Source of the DNA: Baffinella frigidus
Lineage: Eukaryota > Cryptophyceae > Cryptomonadales > Baffinellaceae
Length of the DNA stretch: 12,031 bases
Reading direction: 5' to 3'
Assembly: GCA_026770585.1 (NCBI GenBank)
Contig: MU647297.1
Coordinates: 11,537-23,567 of the forward strand
The notes below the pieces were generated by a model. That model searched no databases. It was not told the DNA's origin and saw only the letters and a program-made list of their open reading frames with translations. This document shows, piece by piece, positions 9,999 to 12,031 of this stretch. Both the position numbers and the translations under genes were made by a program. Position 1 is the first letter of the stretch. Each line of letters opens with the position of its first letter.

Positions 9999-11613
9999 CT
10001 CTGTCCCACCCTCTCTGACTCTCTCTCTCTCCCTCCCTCCCGGCACACCCGGATGCATCCCTGGCGCTGTCGCCGGTCACGCGCCCCACTCATATTCTCT
10101 CTATATTCTCTCCCCCCGCCCTTTTGCAAAAGGCAGTGGTGGACCCGGACGGCCAGTTTGCACGCTTGAAACGGGGGTTGGTGACACCATCGAAATCCTT
10201 CACCTGAGAGTGACCTGCTGGTCACCACTTGTGTTGGAGGCTTGACGCGGTTGGGGTTTGACCATCACCATTCTGGCGAGCACCCTAAACCCTACACACT
10301 GAACCCTGCACGGTTGGGTGGCGAGCAGGGAACTACATTCGGCTGCACAAGTCCAAGTGGGCGCTGTACCTCATGGGGGAGCGGGGGCAGCCCGAAACCC
10401 GGTCCTCTCCCTGCTCTTCCAGCCCCCCGCAGGGTGTACCACGCCAGAGCCTTGGAAGGGGACGCCAAAAGTCAATTCCTCCTGAGGGCAGTGCTTTTCC
10501 AAAGTCAACAACCGCTTTCGGACGCGGTGTAAAAAAATCAACCCCCACGTGCAATCTGGCGTGGTAGGGGTTGCATCGAAGCGGCATCCAGCCCCACACG
10601 CGCAGCCCACGCGCGAACAACCGAACAGAATGACACACTTTAGTGTCCGAGGCCAGGCAATTTAAACCGCCTTTTATGCTATCTTAGGGGTTTTCTCAGA
10701 TTTTGCTGTCTTGGCTTCGACATAGCGGCAACATAGCACAAAATCCACCCGCAGATAGCAAAAACACGGTTTGAATTGCATGGCCTCGCCCATGAACTTG
10801 GAACCCGCGGCGCTCTGCGCACCACCATCCGTTACGGAACAAATATTCATATGATAGCGGACTAAAAACCGGGTAGTTAGGCCTACGGTAGGCCGTAGGG
10901 CCCCTAGGACCTGGTTTTTCGTAGGAGCTCCCCTAGGCCCCTATGGCCTACCGTATGCAATGCCGTTGGCCAAACTACCCGGTTTTCAGTCCGTTACCCT
11001 ATTAACATGTGGGAGCCACGTTTGGCTCGGCCACGTTCACACCCAAGGCAGCGTATACACAGCATGCTGCTGTACACGCCATGTCACAAGTGGGAATTTC
11101 ACACGCAACGTTTCGCTCTAAAAGTGTTTCGTGGTACAAAAAATCATTGTAGCGCCCACGAAGGGCTCCAATTCCCAACAGTTTTGGCGTGTTTCCCTGG
11201 TGAGAATCAACTTTACCCGTAGATGGTGTAGTAAAATGAAAATCTCACTTAAGGCCTGGCGTGCATGAGCCCCTCCGACCAGTAGGCCACTCCATCTACG
11301 GGTAAAGTTGATTCTCACCAGGGAAACACGCCAAAAGTGTTGGGAATTGGAGTTCTTCGTGGGCGCTACAATGTTTTCTTGTACCACGAAACGCTTTTAG
11401 CGCGAAACGTTGCGTGTGAAATTCCCACTTGTGACATGGCGTGGACTCGCGTGCATGAACCCCTCCGACCAGTAGGCCACTTTTGTCCACTTTTGACACC
11501 GCGGGGTCCACTTTTGACCTGACGCGCTCCCCCCACGCAGGTTCACGAACTTGGACGAGGTGAAGCTGATCATGCGTGGAGACGGCGACTCTCCGCCCCG
11601 TACCATCGAGCAG
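920..11613 (+). CDS. Split gene for a SPRY-domain protein (11-exon model, partial both ends)
   Basis: Exons of the model: 920-1019, 1211-1345, 2271-2354, 3051-3115, 4063-4127, 5951-6051, 7149-7235, 7852-7896, 9485-9554, 10329-10401, 11541-11613. They total 898 nt, about 8% of the span, and read 299 codons without a stop after one leading base. The first six build a complete SPRY domain, a beta-sandwich that binds protein partners, often in ubiquitin ligases, chromatin complexes and channels. The last three may form part of a second beta-sandwich. Every acceptor is preceded by CAG and nine of eleven exons start with G; donors are GT but mostly GTC or GTT. Exons at 7149 and 7852 are the least certain. 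The first exon needs an upstream exon ending in phase 2, and the last ends at a donor, so both gene ends are missing. The family cannot be named from this fragment. This is a manual model without transcript support. Confidence 0.72.
1020..1210 (+). other. Intron 1, with short degenerate repeats
   Basis: This 191-base intron is the shortest in the model. Between about 1066 and 1146 it holds four loose copies of a motif near AGCGTTTTCCAAATT spaced 20 to 26 bases apart. It ends GTGTGCAG. Confidence 0.65.
1211..1345 (+). CDS. Exon 2: core of the SPRY domain
   Basis: This phase 0/0 exon of 45 codons begins VTVHVEGHADGQSLGG, continues with GIYIGLMDGNVTN and ends WELESDLPAMAP. Joined to exon 1 it gives FFEVTV, then the glycine-rich turn and the (I/V)G(L/V) strand, as in SPRY domains. 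The acceptor is GTGTGCAG|GTG and the donor GCGCCG|GTCTAC. The donor choice is supported by its conservation in the tail copies at 1767 and 1960; the copy at 1486 has GC instead. About half of the exon (1279-1345) is repeated downstream. Confidence 0.8.
1279..1345 (+). repeat. Exon 2 tail repeat unit, copy 1 (in the exon)
   Basis: These 67 bases, from the DGNVTN codons to the donor, are the source of ungapped copies at 1486-1552 and 1767-1833. Spacing between copies is 207 and 281 bases, so the repeated unit also includes intron DNA carrying element A remnants. Confidence 0.9.
1383..1453. mobile_element. Remnant of fold-back element A inside intron 2
   Basis: GGATTTCAATGAAAATTACT and then GATCGTTCTGTGTGGTAAAT match the interior of the element at 6606-6757 over about 70 bases. 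Only part of the element remains, between two copies of the exon 2 tail. Confidence 0.7.
1486..1552 (+). repeat. Exon 2 tail copy 2, decoy donor mutated
   Basis: This 67-base copy aligns without gaps to 1279-1345 and is open in the same frame. In that frame it reads DCSVTNFDGCWELESD, then LPAMAP. The donor position reads GCGCCG|GCCTCC, so GT has become GC. It has no good acceptor of its own. Confidence 0.88.
1594..1753. mobile_element. Interrupted remnant of fold-back element A
   Basis: GGATTTCGATGAACATTTCTAC at the left and GATCCTTCTGTGTAGTAAAT at the right match the two halves of element A. They are separated by about 110 bases of unrelated sequence, so this copy is broken by insertion or rearrangement. 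Confidence 0.6.
1767..1833 (+). repeat. Exon 2 tail copy 3 with intact decoy donor
   Basis: Another 67-base ungapped copy, reading DGDVTNLDGCWELESD and then LPAMAP in the exon 2 frame. It differs from the exon by two replacements (N to D, F to L) and several silent changes. It ends GCGCCG|GTCGCC, so a GT decoy donor persists. A 21-base shred of the same end lies at 1960-1980. Confidence 0.88.
1834..2217. other. Rest of intron 2
   Basis: No gene is seen. There is a telomere-like patch (CCCCAAA/CCCTAAA) at 1846-1880, an exon 2 tail shred at 1960-1980 and a short CCCTCAA patch near 2085-2110. The segment ends in a first TTCGCAG acceptor that precedes a partial copy of exon 3. Confidence 0.55.
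2218..2238 (+). repeat. Exon 3 head copy after a decoy acceptor
   Basis: CCCTTCGCAG is followed by ATTGGACGCAGCGGACAC, which copies the exon 3 head (ATTGGGCGCAACGGACAC) 53 bases upstream of it. The copy runs into TGA, so using this acceptor would stop translation in that frame. Confidence 0.85.
2271..2354 (+). CDS. Exon 3: middle of the SPRY domain
   Basis: Twenty-eight codons, phase 0/0, preceded by a pyrimidine-rich tract ending CCTCTGCAG and followed by GGGCAG|GTCAGC. The peptide starts IGRNGHRRINRR and ends MGLHDSCNGARGQ. The segment GLHDSCNGARGQ corresponds to the SPRY stretch with the (S)xGxHxxxG...NG pattern before the conserved FxxGD. A partial head copy with its own CAG sits 53 bases upstream. 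The high arginine content of the first half is unusual for this strand. Confidence 0.75.
2355..2517. other. Start of intron 3
   Basis: Unique sequence with no supported gene. A 31-base island at 2381-2411 is bounded by TTAGCAG and AAG|GTGAAA and looks like a micro-exon, but its length breaks the frame between exon 3 and the next exon. Confidence 0.45.
2518..2669. mobile_element. Fold-back (MITE-like) element B with 5-bp target duplication
   Basis: The element spans 2523-2664 (142 bp) and is flanked on both sides by TACTC (2518-2522 and 2665-2669). The termini are perfect 15-base inverted repeats, CACTGCCAGGCCGGA, and similarity continues inward to about 40 bases. The centre carries a near-palindrome GTACACGTTACGTGTAC. 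It has no coding capacity and its superfamily is not determined. Confidence 0.85.
2670..2852. other. AT-rich part of intron 3
   Basis: I see nothing recognisable between element B and the exon 4 head copy, apart from the decoy acceptor GGTTGAGCAG at its right end (2843-2852). Confidence 0.5.
2853..2897 (+). repeat. Exon 4 head copy with decoy acceptor
   Basis: After GCGGTTGAGCAG the copy reads VTWAGGCVRTPWKEGG, against VTWAGGVRTPWKEGG in exon 4 at 3051. It differs by one inserted codon (TGC) and silent or near-silent changes, so the frame is kept. It lacks the SFASGD end and a donor in the right phase, so it cannot replace exon 4. Confidence 0.85.
2973..3040 (+). repeat. Perfect 34-bp tandem duplication just before exon 4
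   Basis: Two identical 34-base units (2973-3006 and 3007-3040), beginning AAACGAGGCAGCTCTGAGCG, stand ten bases upstream of exon 4. Perfect identity implies a recent duplication. Confidence 0.95.
3051..3115 (+). CDS. Exon 4: SPRY strand ending in FASGD
   Basis: The exon has 65 bases, enters in phase 0 after GTTGAGCAG and leaves in phase 2 at GCGACAC|GTCTCA. It encodes VTWAGGVRTPWKEGG then SFASGD, with two bases of a threonine codon. FxxGD is the hallmark turn before the SPRY core strand, and the split codon AC+C gives T, so the next exon reads GDTIGVLVNMD. The length (3n+2) exactly bridges the phase gap between the exons at 2271 and 4063. An upstream head copy at 2853 preserves the frame. 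Confidence 0.78.
3116..3278. other. Start of intron 4
   Basis: Unique DNA with a pyrimidine-rich patch near 3120-3160 and no supported gene. Confidence 0.45.
3279..3682 (+). repeat. Three diverged copies of a ~100-bp repeat
   Basis: Units begin near 3279, 3380 and 3600. Each has a TGCACC/GCGCCC block, then TAGATGGC or GATAGATGA, then a GGTGGTGTTGG(C/G)A(G/A)AG-like block. In one frame the copies read ACTHQLDGVTRLKMHGGVGR, MCTSWIDDSKHMRMNGGVGK and MCAQQIDGTIRLTQKGIVGR, suggesting a coding ancestor. No copy has a well-supported exon structure. A poly-C tract separates copies two and three. Confidence 0.6.
3514..3538 (+). repeat. Run of 25 C
   Basis: An uninterrupted cytosine homopolymer. Its exact length is unlikely to be reliable. 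The complementary G-run could form a quadruplex. Confidence 0.95.
3689..3870 (+). repeat. 40-bp minisatellite
   Basis: Units of 40 bases at 3689-3728 and 3729-3768, then degenerate partial units to about 3870. The core is GTTTCGGGGTTCAGGCAGAC followed by GCTCCAGAGAGG. CAGACGTCTGTCTG near 3827-3841 forms a short palindrome. Confidence 0.85.
3881..4050 (+). repeat. AAAGTTGATTCTCTGA short tandem array before exon 5
   Basis: About nine loose copies of (AAA)GTTGATTCTCTGACC fill the DNA just upstream of the exon 5 acceptor. Two of them lead into near-identical ends, ATCTTGGCTCCAG at 3971-3983 and ATCTTGGCGGCAG at 4050-4062. The first is a decoy acceptor, the second the proposed real one. The units carry CTGAC-like cores that could act as branch-point sequences (inference). 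Confidence 0.75.
4063..4127 (+). CDS. Exon 5: central SPRY strands IGVLVNMD...LYKNRVFL
   Basis: After CTTGGCGGCAG the exon gives the last base of a split threonine codon, then 21 codons, IGVLVNMDTRTVNLYKNRVF plus L, and one base of a glycine codon. This is the strongest SPRY signature in the window: IGVLxDMDxxTxxxYKNxxxLG is near the family consensus. The donor CTAG|GTTGCT is in phase 1, matching the GG at the start of exon 6, giving FLGKAWGDLP. The length is 65 bases. The tail is copied at 4238-4268. Confidence 0.85.
4142..4203 (+). repeat. AACGCTC heptamer array (telomere-like variant)
   Basis: About nine 7-base units, mostly CAACGCT with one CAACCCT unit. The period equals that of the CCCTAAA repeat and the units look like mutated CCCTCAA, so a telomere-type seed was probably mutated and then amplified in tandem. 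Confidence 0.88.
4238..4268 (+). repeat. Exon 5 tail copy with decoy donor
   Basis: The 31 bases encode VNLYKNRVFL plus one base and end at CTGG|GTTGCT, as exon 5 ends CTAG|GTTGCT. Changes inside the codons are silent (CTT to CTC, AGG to AGA, CTA to CTG). The flanking ATTGATATG(T/G)TGCGACCT is repeated at 4353-4372 without the exon part. Confidence 0.88.
4279..4345 (+). repeat. Telomere-like degenerate heptamers
   Basis: CCTCAACCCTCAATCCTAAA and CCCTACACCCTAAACCCC variants of the CCCTAAA unit inside intron 5. Confidence 0.8.
4455..4716 (+). repeat. CT/TCTG microsatellite followed by (GC)8
   Basis: About 246 bases of TCTCTCTG, TCTCGCTG and pure TCTG (4617-4652) and TC (4655-4700) units, then GCGCGCGCGCGCGCGC at 4701-4716. 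The first part is a strand-asymmetric pyrimidine tract able to form triplex DNA, the second is Z-DNA-prone. Open frames across it (serine/leucine or arginine/glutamate-rich) are by-products of the repeat. Confidence 0.95.
4881..4992 (+). repeat. 112-bp duplicated block, left copy (diverged exon 6 head)
   Basis: The block matches 5785-5896 without gaps, with three differences. Its middle, from 4920, contains GCGTACCTTCCCGACGAGGT, then TAG and a TGCCTCT end; in the exon 6 frame this reads A.LPDEV, stop, then VCL. It therefore seems to be an older, broken copy of the exon 6 head (KAWGDLPDEVYPMVCL). Confidence 0.75.
5015..5027 (+). repeat. Run of 13 C
   Basis: Cytosine homopolymer immediately before a CCCTCAA heptamer patch (5028-5055). 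Confidence 0.9.
5058..5118 (+). repeat. Exon 6 head copy with decoy acceptor
   Basis: AAAACAACCAG is followed by GGAGAGCGTGGGGAGATCTC, with AWGDLPDVV in the exon 6 frame, then the copy diverges. It retains CAG|GG as at the real acceptor. GGGGAGATCTCCCC is an added perfect palindrome. Confidence 0.85.
5160..5192. mobile_element. Solo end of fold-back element E
   Basis: GATTTTCATCTCGGAACATA and the CCAGAATCTGTCC that follows match, in inverted orientation, the right end at 9164-9196 and resemble the ends at 11647 and 11799. The matching partner end is not seen nearby. Confidence 0.6.
5200..5260 (+). repeat. Exon 6 head copy
   Basis: GCGTGGGGAGATCTCC starts a copy reading AWGDLLEVVCQMVYLSC, aligned with AWGDLPDEVYPMVCLSQ of exon 6. 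It runs directly into the 43-bp minisatellite. Confidence 0.85.
5261..5450 (+). repeat. 43-bp ACCATAC minisatellite
   Basis: Four copies plus a partial fifth of a 43-base unit starting ATAACCATACACCATACTCT and ending CTCCC(C/T)GA. Each unit contains two shorter ACCATACTC-type motifs, related to the 19-bp array at 5629. Confidence 0.92.
5470..5550 (+). repeat. Telomere-like and CCATCCA degenerate repeats
   Basis: CATAACCCTAAACCATC, three CCATCCA units and then CACCCCTC/CCCTCAA units. They share the 7-base step of the telomere-type repeats. Confidence 0.75.
5556..5628 (+). repeat. Exon 6 head copy with decoy acceptor
   Basis: ACAACCAG is followed by ATAAAGCGTGGGGAGATCTC and reads AWGDLPDVVCPMVCLSC in the exon 6 frame, the copy closest to exon 6 over this stretch. 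It passes straight into the 19-bp minisatellite. Confidence 0.88.
5629..5778 (+). repeat. 19-bp ACCATACTCTTATCCATAC minisatellite
   Basis: About seven copies of a 19-base unit, with CCATAC or CTATAC ends. Because 19 is not a multiple of three, all frames cycle through the same Tyr/Thr/Ile/His-rich peptide, so open frames here are not genes. Confidence 0.93.
5785..5896 (+). repeat. 112-bp duplicated block, right copy
   Basis: Ungapped copy of 4881-4992 at an offset of 904 bases, about 97% identical. It lies just upstream of real exon 6 and carries the same broken exon 6-like core with an in-frame TAG. Confidence 0.92.
5951..6051 (+). CDS. Exon 6: last SPRY strands
   Basis: After CTACAATCAG the exon gives GG to complete a glycine codon and then 33 codons, KAWGDLPDEVYPMVCLSQPF followed by SSAELSFSRFDAE. 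It leaves in phase 0 at GAG|GTCTCC. With exon 5 the join reads KNRVFLGKAWGDLPDEVYPMV, which follows the SPRY end pattern (LGxAFxxLPxxLYPxVSL). Five upstream head copies all lack the tail, and two downstream tail copies lack the head, so this is the only place where both halves are together. That makes it the best candidate for the functional exon. Confidence 0.83.
6161..6213 (+). repeat. Exon 6 tail copy with decoy donor
   Basis: It matches 5999-6051 over 53 bases (LSQPFSSAELSFSRFDAE) with two differences, TCG to TCA and TCA to TCC, both silent serine changes. It ends GAG|GTCGGT, so the donor is intact. Confidence 0.92.
6395..6480 (+). repeat. Dispersed block shared with 7010-7093
   Basis: GAAGACGCAGAGAGATGGGC, then CAGGACGGTGTGAGCCAAG and the first minisatellite units, recur at 7010-7093 with GAAGACGCATCGAGATGGGC and CAGGACGGTGTGTGCCAAG. 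It is a duplication within the same intron. Confidence 0.85.
6446..6556 (+). repeat. 17-bp AAGTTGACACACTTCAC minisatellite
   Basis: Six and a half head-to-tail copies, four of them identical. There are no spacers, so it is not a CRISPR array. Two or three degraded copies lie at 7055-7145. Confidence 0.95.
6562..6585 (+). repeat. Second exon 6 tail copy, short
   Basis: The 24 bases read SFARFDAE and end GAG|GTGTCC, echoing SFSRFDAE|GTCTCC of exon 6. One replacement (S to A); the other changes are silent. Confidence 0.8.
6606..6757. mobile_element. Fold-back (MITE-like) element A2
   Basis: The 152-base element has inverted ends of about 57 bases: GGATCTCAT...AAACACTCATAATTTATAAACC at the left and its near complement at the right. 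The interior, AATGAAAATTACTAC...GTAGTAAATTTCATTG, is shared with 634-761 and with remnants in intron 2. AAGGC at 6599-6603 and 6758-6762 may be an imperfect target duplication. Confidence 0.85.
6758..7009. other. Unassigned part of intron 6
   Basis: No gene is seen. CAGTCCGGGCGCAAT is directly repeated at 6897-6911 and 6918-6932. The remainder is unique. Confidence 0.5.
7010..7145 (+). repeat. Second copy of dispersed block with degraded 17-bp repeats
   Basis: Counterpart of 6395-6480, followed by degraded GTTGACA-containing units up to the acceptor of the tentative exon at 7149. Confidence 0.8.
7149..7235 (+). CDS. Tentative exon 7: proline-rich linker
   Basis: After TTGGCGCGCAG the frame reads VKRESTQSLLYMDYQASLPP and then KPEPLPSAL, 29 codons, phase 0/0, with a possible donor CTC|GTACAC. 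It would link the SPRY domain to downstream exons. Support: the phase fits both neighbours, CAG|GTG is like other acceptors in this gene, and the frame stays open for 35 codons. Against: no homology is recognised, no edge copies are seen, the upstream tract is not pyrimidine-rich, and the donor has a purine at +3 unlike most in the gene. Exon 6 could instead join 7852 or 9485 directly in the same phase. Confidence 0.4.
7236..7431. other. Start of intron 7
   Basis: No gene is seen. GACGACACTTAAGT near 7262 resembles GACGACACCTTAAGT near 7778, a minor repeat. Confidence 0.45.
7432..7604. repeat. Telomere-like inverted repeat flanked by direct repeats
   Basis: The arms at 7459-7488 and 7540-7569 (30 bases, three mismatches) consist of TACACCATAAACCCTACACC and its complement, with GGCC(T)AAT at the inner end. 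The loop contains GGGTTTAGGGTTTAG. Outside lie direct repeats GGCGACGACGCTGRCCCTCA at 7433-7452 and 7585-7604. Direct repeats around an inverted repeat look like an insertion with target duplication, but also like a tandem duplication. Confidence 0.8.
7624..7650 (+). repeat. Exon 8 head copy with decoy acceptor
   Basis: AATGGTCAG is followed by 27 bases reading VIAKTLDLY, matching VMAKTPELY at 7852. The similarity extends upstream through GCTGACCCTCAAATCGAAT, so the acceptor was duplicated with it. Confidence 0.85.
7852..7896 (+). CDS. Tentative exon 8: VMAKTPELYKKPLSD
   Basis: Fifteen codons, phase 0/0, between AATGGTCAG and GAT|GTGCGT. Both edges have echoes: a head copy 228 bases upstream (VIAKTLDLY) and six tail copies downstream (consensus DLYTKPLCD followed by GTGYGTT). 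In this gene such echoes are found around well-supported exons, which is the main reason for calling it. The copies suggest an ancestral VMAKTLDLYKKPLCD. No domain is recognised. It fits between exon 7 or exon 6 and exon 9 by phase. Confidence 0.5.
7872..8748 (+). repeat. Minisatellite built from exon 8 tail plus intron
   Basis: The Tyr codon (TAC or TGC) of the exon tail recurs at 7876, 7981, 8133, 8264, 8395, 8565 and 8701, giving irregular periods of 105, 152, 131, 131, 170 and 136 bases. Each unit has GTACACGAAACCTCTCTGCG and ATGTGYGTTCCACCCCC, then in most units a hairpin with arms ATGCTCTAGTCC and GGACTAGAGCGTTTYC around CCCGCCTCAACA. Units at 8133 and 8264 are nearly identical. Each unit contains a decoy GAT|GTGYGTT donor. 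Confidence 0.9.
8817..8991. mobile_element. Fold-back (MITE-like) element C1, near-perfect hairpin
   Basis: Arms at 8830-8892 and 8916-8978 (63 bases each) are complementary with a single mismatch, around a 23-base loop. The outer ends ATGTTAATAGGGCAACGG and its weak complement extend the element to about 8817-8991. The same end sequence closes the element at 10851-11008, so they are one family. The arm contains GGCCTACGG and CCTAGGACC sub-palindromes. Confidence 0.92.
9043..9196. mobile_element. Fold-back (MITE-like) element E1
   Basis: Ends GATTTAATTTCGGAACAAGA and TGTTGCGAGATGAAATTC are imperfect inverted repeats over about 33 bases, inside CTGTCC/GGACAG. The right end matches, inverted, 5160-5192 and resembles both ends of 11647-11799. 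Directly downstream (9193-9210) is an orphan arm GGATTAGAGCGTTTT of the hairpin from the exon 8 minisatellite. Confidence 0.6.
9381..9471 (+). repeat. Array of TTTTTATCATAAAAA hairpin units
   Basis: Four to five units of about 20 bases; the clearest, at 9401-9421, is GGCTTTTTAT, C, ATAAAAAGCC, a perfect 10-base palindrome around one base. The array sits just upstream of exon 9 and is much more AT-rich than its surroundings. Confidence 0.88.
9485..9554 (+). CDS. Exon 9: VFKDQIKHFTELTKGKYWDL region
   Basis: After GTACCCCGCAG the exon has 23 codons, VFKDQIKHFTELTKGKYWDL then NTV, and one base of a glycine codon, leaving in phase 1 at GTCG|GTCACT. The donor is supported by a tail copy ending ATCG|GTGGCT at 9836. 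The join to 10329 gives WDLNTVGNYIRL. A polar loop followed by a conserved-looking Trp and then an (I/L)RL strand recalls the start of DOC/F5-8C-type beta-sandwich domains, which would mean ligand or ubiquitin-ligase related binding. That resemblance is weak and by eye. Confidence 0.7.
9555..9807. other. Start of intron 9
   Basis: No gene is seen. ACCGTTGACCCACACACGAT and ACCGTTAACCCAAATAAGAT are loose repeats at 9731 and 9788, the second leading into the exon 9 tail copy. Confidence 0.5.
9808..9836 (+). repeat. Exon 9 tail copy with decoy donor
   Basis: GGCAAGTACTGGGATCTC encodes GKYWDL and continues NTI plus one base, ending ATCG|GTGGCT. It differs from exon 9 by one silent and one conservative change (V to I). 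Confidence 0.9.
9952..9995 (+). repeat. CT microsatellite
   Basis: About 21 CT units, followed by weaker CT-rich DNA to about 10035. Arg/Glu-rich frames on the other strand here are repeat by-products. Confidence 0.95.
10036..10328. other. End of intron 9
   Basis: A good pyrimidine tract ends in GCAAAAGGCAG at 10136, followed by open frames (VVDPDGQFARLKRG in one, VCTLETGVGDTIEILHL in another). Neither leaves in the phase needed by exon 10, so it is recorded as a possible decoy or skipped exon. A CCCTAAACCCTACAC patch lies near 10283. Confidence 0.4.
10329..10401 (+). CDS. Exon 10: NYIRLHKSKWALYLMGERG region
   Basis: After GGCGAGCAG the exon supplies GG to complete a glycine codon and 23 codons, NYIRLHKSKWALYLMGERGQ then PET, plus two bases of an arginine codon, leaving in phase 2 at CCCG|GTCCTC. 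Phase fits exactly on both sides: phase 1 from exon 9 and phase 2 into exon 11, where CG+G gives Arg. The aromatic/basic pattern NYIRLHKSKWALYL is compatible with beta strands of a sandwich domain. The upstream tract is not strongly pyrimidine-rich. The donor is the best GT in a G/C-rich stretch. Confidence 0.62.
10402..10647. other. Start of intron 10
   Basis: I see no repeat or gene here. Frames on both strands are open by chance in GC-rich DNA. Confidence 0.45.
10648..10788. mobile_element. Fold-back (MITE-like) element D
   Basis: The ends CGAGGCCAGGCAATTTAAAC and its near complement (GTTTGAATTGCATGGCCTCG) are inverted repeats, and similarity continues through GCTATCT to about 45 bases. 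The 141-base element has no coding capacity. No target duplication is evident. Confidence 0.82.
10851..11008. mobile_element. Fold-back (MITE-like) element C2
   Basis: The left end ATGATAGCGGACTAAAAACC and the complement of the right end ATGTTAATAGGGTAACGGAC are alike, and both continue CCGGGTAGTTNGGCC. It belongs to the same family as 8817-8991. The arms have diverged more, and the right arm has about 12 extra bases. Confidence 0.85.
11075..11443. mobile_element. Long inverted repeat, 152-bp arms (element F)
   Basis: Arms at 11075-11226 and 11292-11443 align end to end without gaps, with about seven mismatches (roughly 95%). The 65-base spacer contains GCGTGCATGAGCCCCTCCGA. That 33-base segment (11259-11291) recurs directly after the right arm at 11449-11481 with one mismatch. 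The transcript would form a long hairpin. Confidence 0.93.
11541..11613 (+). CDS. Exon 11: FTNLDEVKLIMRGDGDSPPR region
   Basis: The acceptor is CTCCCCCCACGCAG, a good pyrimidine tract. The exon completes an arginine codon with one base and encodes 24 residues, FTNLDEVKLIMRGDGDSPPR then TIEQ, leaving in phase 0 at GAGCAG|GTCGGT. The pattern (strand VKLIM, polar turn GDGDSPP, strand RTIE) resembles the strand-turn-strand of galactose-binding or DOC-type sandwiches. This is a by-eye inference from a short segment. The gene continues past the window, since no stop or further exon is seen. Confidence 0.68.
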
Positions 11614-11646
11614 GTCGGTTCTGTTCCTGATCAACCGCCCCAGCTC

Positions 11647-11799
11647 GATTTCATCTCGGAAGATAACAGAACCAGTTCCCTAATTAGCCTTTCCGTTTAA
11701 TTAGGAGGCCTAATTAAATGTACTATGCCCTTACTGATTTTCCCTATTCAAGCTCCTATTGAAAAGGAACTGATTCAGTTATGTTCCGAGATGAGATTC
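11647..11799. mobile_element. Fold-back (MITE-like) element E2
   Basis: Inverted ends of about 33 bases: TCATCTCGGAAGATAACAGA at the left and, at the right, the complement of TCATCTCGGAACATAACTGA. The interior holds a perfect 10-base hairpin at 11696-11718 (TTTAATTAGG, AGG, CCTAATTAAA). The ends resemble those at 5160-5192 and 9043-9196. Confidence 0.82.
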
Positions 11800-11855
11800 T
11801 CTTGCCTCAGTGTCTTCAGAGTTCTCCTCTTACGCACACCCCGCACCATATTCCC

Positions 11856-11995
11856 GAGGAATACAGTTTCGGGGATCTCCGATCTGATATTGGTGTGTCT
11901 TAAGGATAGACATAAGACAGTCGCCTATCTAGCCTTCATTTACAGCCTTAACATATACTAAAATCGGATCGGAGATCCCCAAAATCGTATTCCTC
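11856..11995. mobile_element. Fold-back element G
   Basis: Arms GAGGAATACAGTTTCGGGGA (11856-11888) and their complement (11963-11995) match over 33 bases with a handful of mismatches, including GGGGATCTCCGATC. The interior is AT-rich and non-coding. Confidence 0.8.
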
Positions 11996-12010
11996 AGTAT
12001 CGGGGAGGCA

Positions 12011-12031
12011 CCCCCCCCCCCCCCCCCCCCC
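12011..12031 (+). repeat. Run of 21 C at the window end
   Basis: A cytosine homopolymer reaching the last base of the window. Its true length cannot be judged; it may mark an assembly limit. Confidence 0.9.

Noticed and set aside
10137-10200. Possible exon after a strong pyrimidine tract and GGCAG
   Set aside because: No donor gives phase 1 for exon 10, whereas exons 9 and 10 join directly with a good peptide. Kept only as a low-confidence note.
1-12031. Firm assignment to dinoflagellates or a named green alga
   Set aside because: Telomere unit and splice site traits are shared by several groups; the sequence alone does not decide.

Overview
This is eukaryotic nuclear DNA, not bacterial. 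It opens with TTTAGGG/CCCTAAA telomere-type heptamers, and related heptamer patches recur through the first two thirds of the window. There is no long uninterrupted gene, but there are many short exons with GT...AG borders, long introns full of minisatellites, microsatellites and fold-back (MITE-like) elements. TTTAGGG repeats occur in plants, green algae, dinoflagellates, apicomplexan relatives and others. GC-rich coding, CAG|G acceptors and loose donors favour a protist or alga, possibly a dinoflagellate or a green alga; I cannot name the host.

The main content is one plus-strand gene split into at least 11 small exons (920 to 11613), running off the right edge and probably starting left of position 920. 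I assembled it by hand. All proposed exons join in frame (898 nt, 299 codons, no stop). Exons 1-6 (920-6051) together spell a full SPRY (B30.2-like) domain: the entry strand ending GVHFFEV, the core GIYIGLMDGN, then FASGD + T + IGVLVNMD, then LYKNRVFLG + KAWGDLPDEVYPMVCL. The last three exons (9485-11613) also join perfectly by phase and may be part of a beta-sandwich (galactose-binding or DOC-like) domain, but that is weak. Two exons in between (7149 and 7852) are less certain.

The most unusual property is that nearly every exon has degraded copies of its own edge in the neighbouring intron. Copies upstream carry the acceptor plus the exon head; copies downstream carry the exon tail plus the donor. 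Exon 2's tail is repeated two more full times, exon 6's head about five times and its tail twice, the 7852 exon's tail six times inside a minisatellite, and exons 1, 3, 4, 5 and 9 once or twice. The introns seem to have grown by tandem duplication across splice junctions, leaving a field of decoy splice sites.

Layout: 1-355 head-to-head telomere-type arrays; 356-919 intron or upstream DNA with a fold-back element; 920-6051 SPRY exons with repeat-filled introns (large CT/TCTG microsatellite at 4455-4716, ACCATAC minisatellites at 5261-5778); 6052-9484 intron DNA with minisatellites, fold-back elements and two tentative exons; 9485-11613 three further exons; 11614-12031 two more fold-back structures, ending in a run of 21 C. 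No rRNA, tRNA, CRISPR array or prokaryotic operon was seen.
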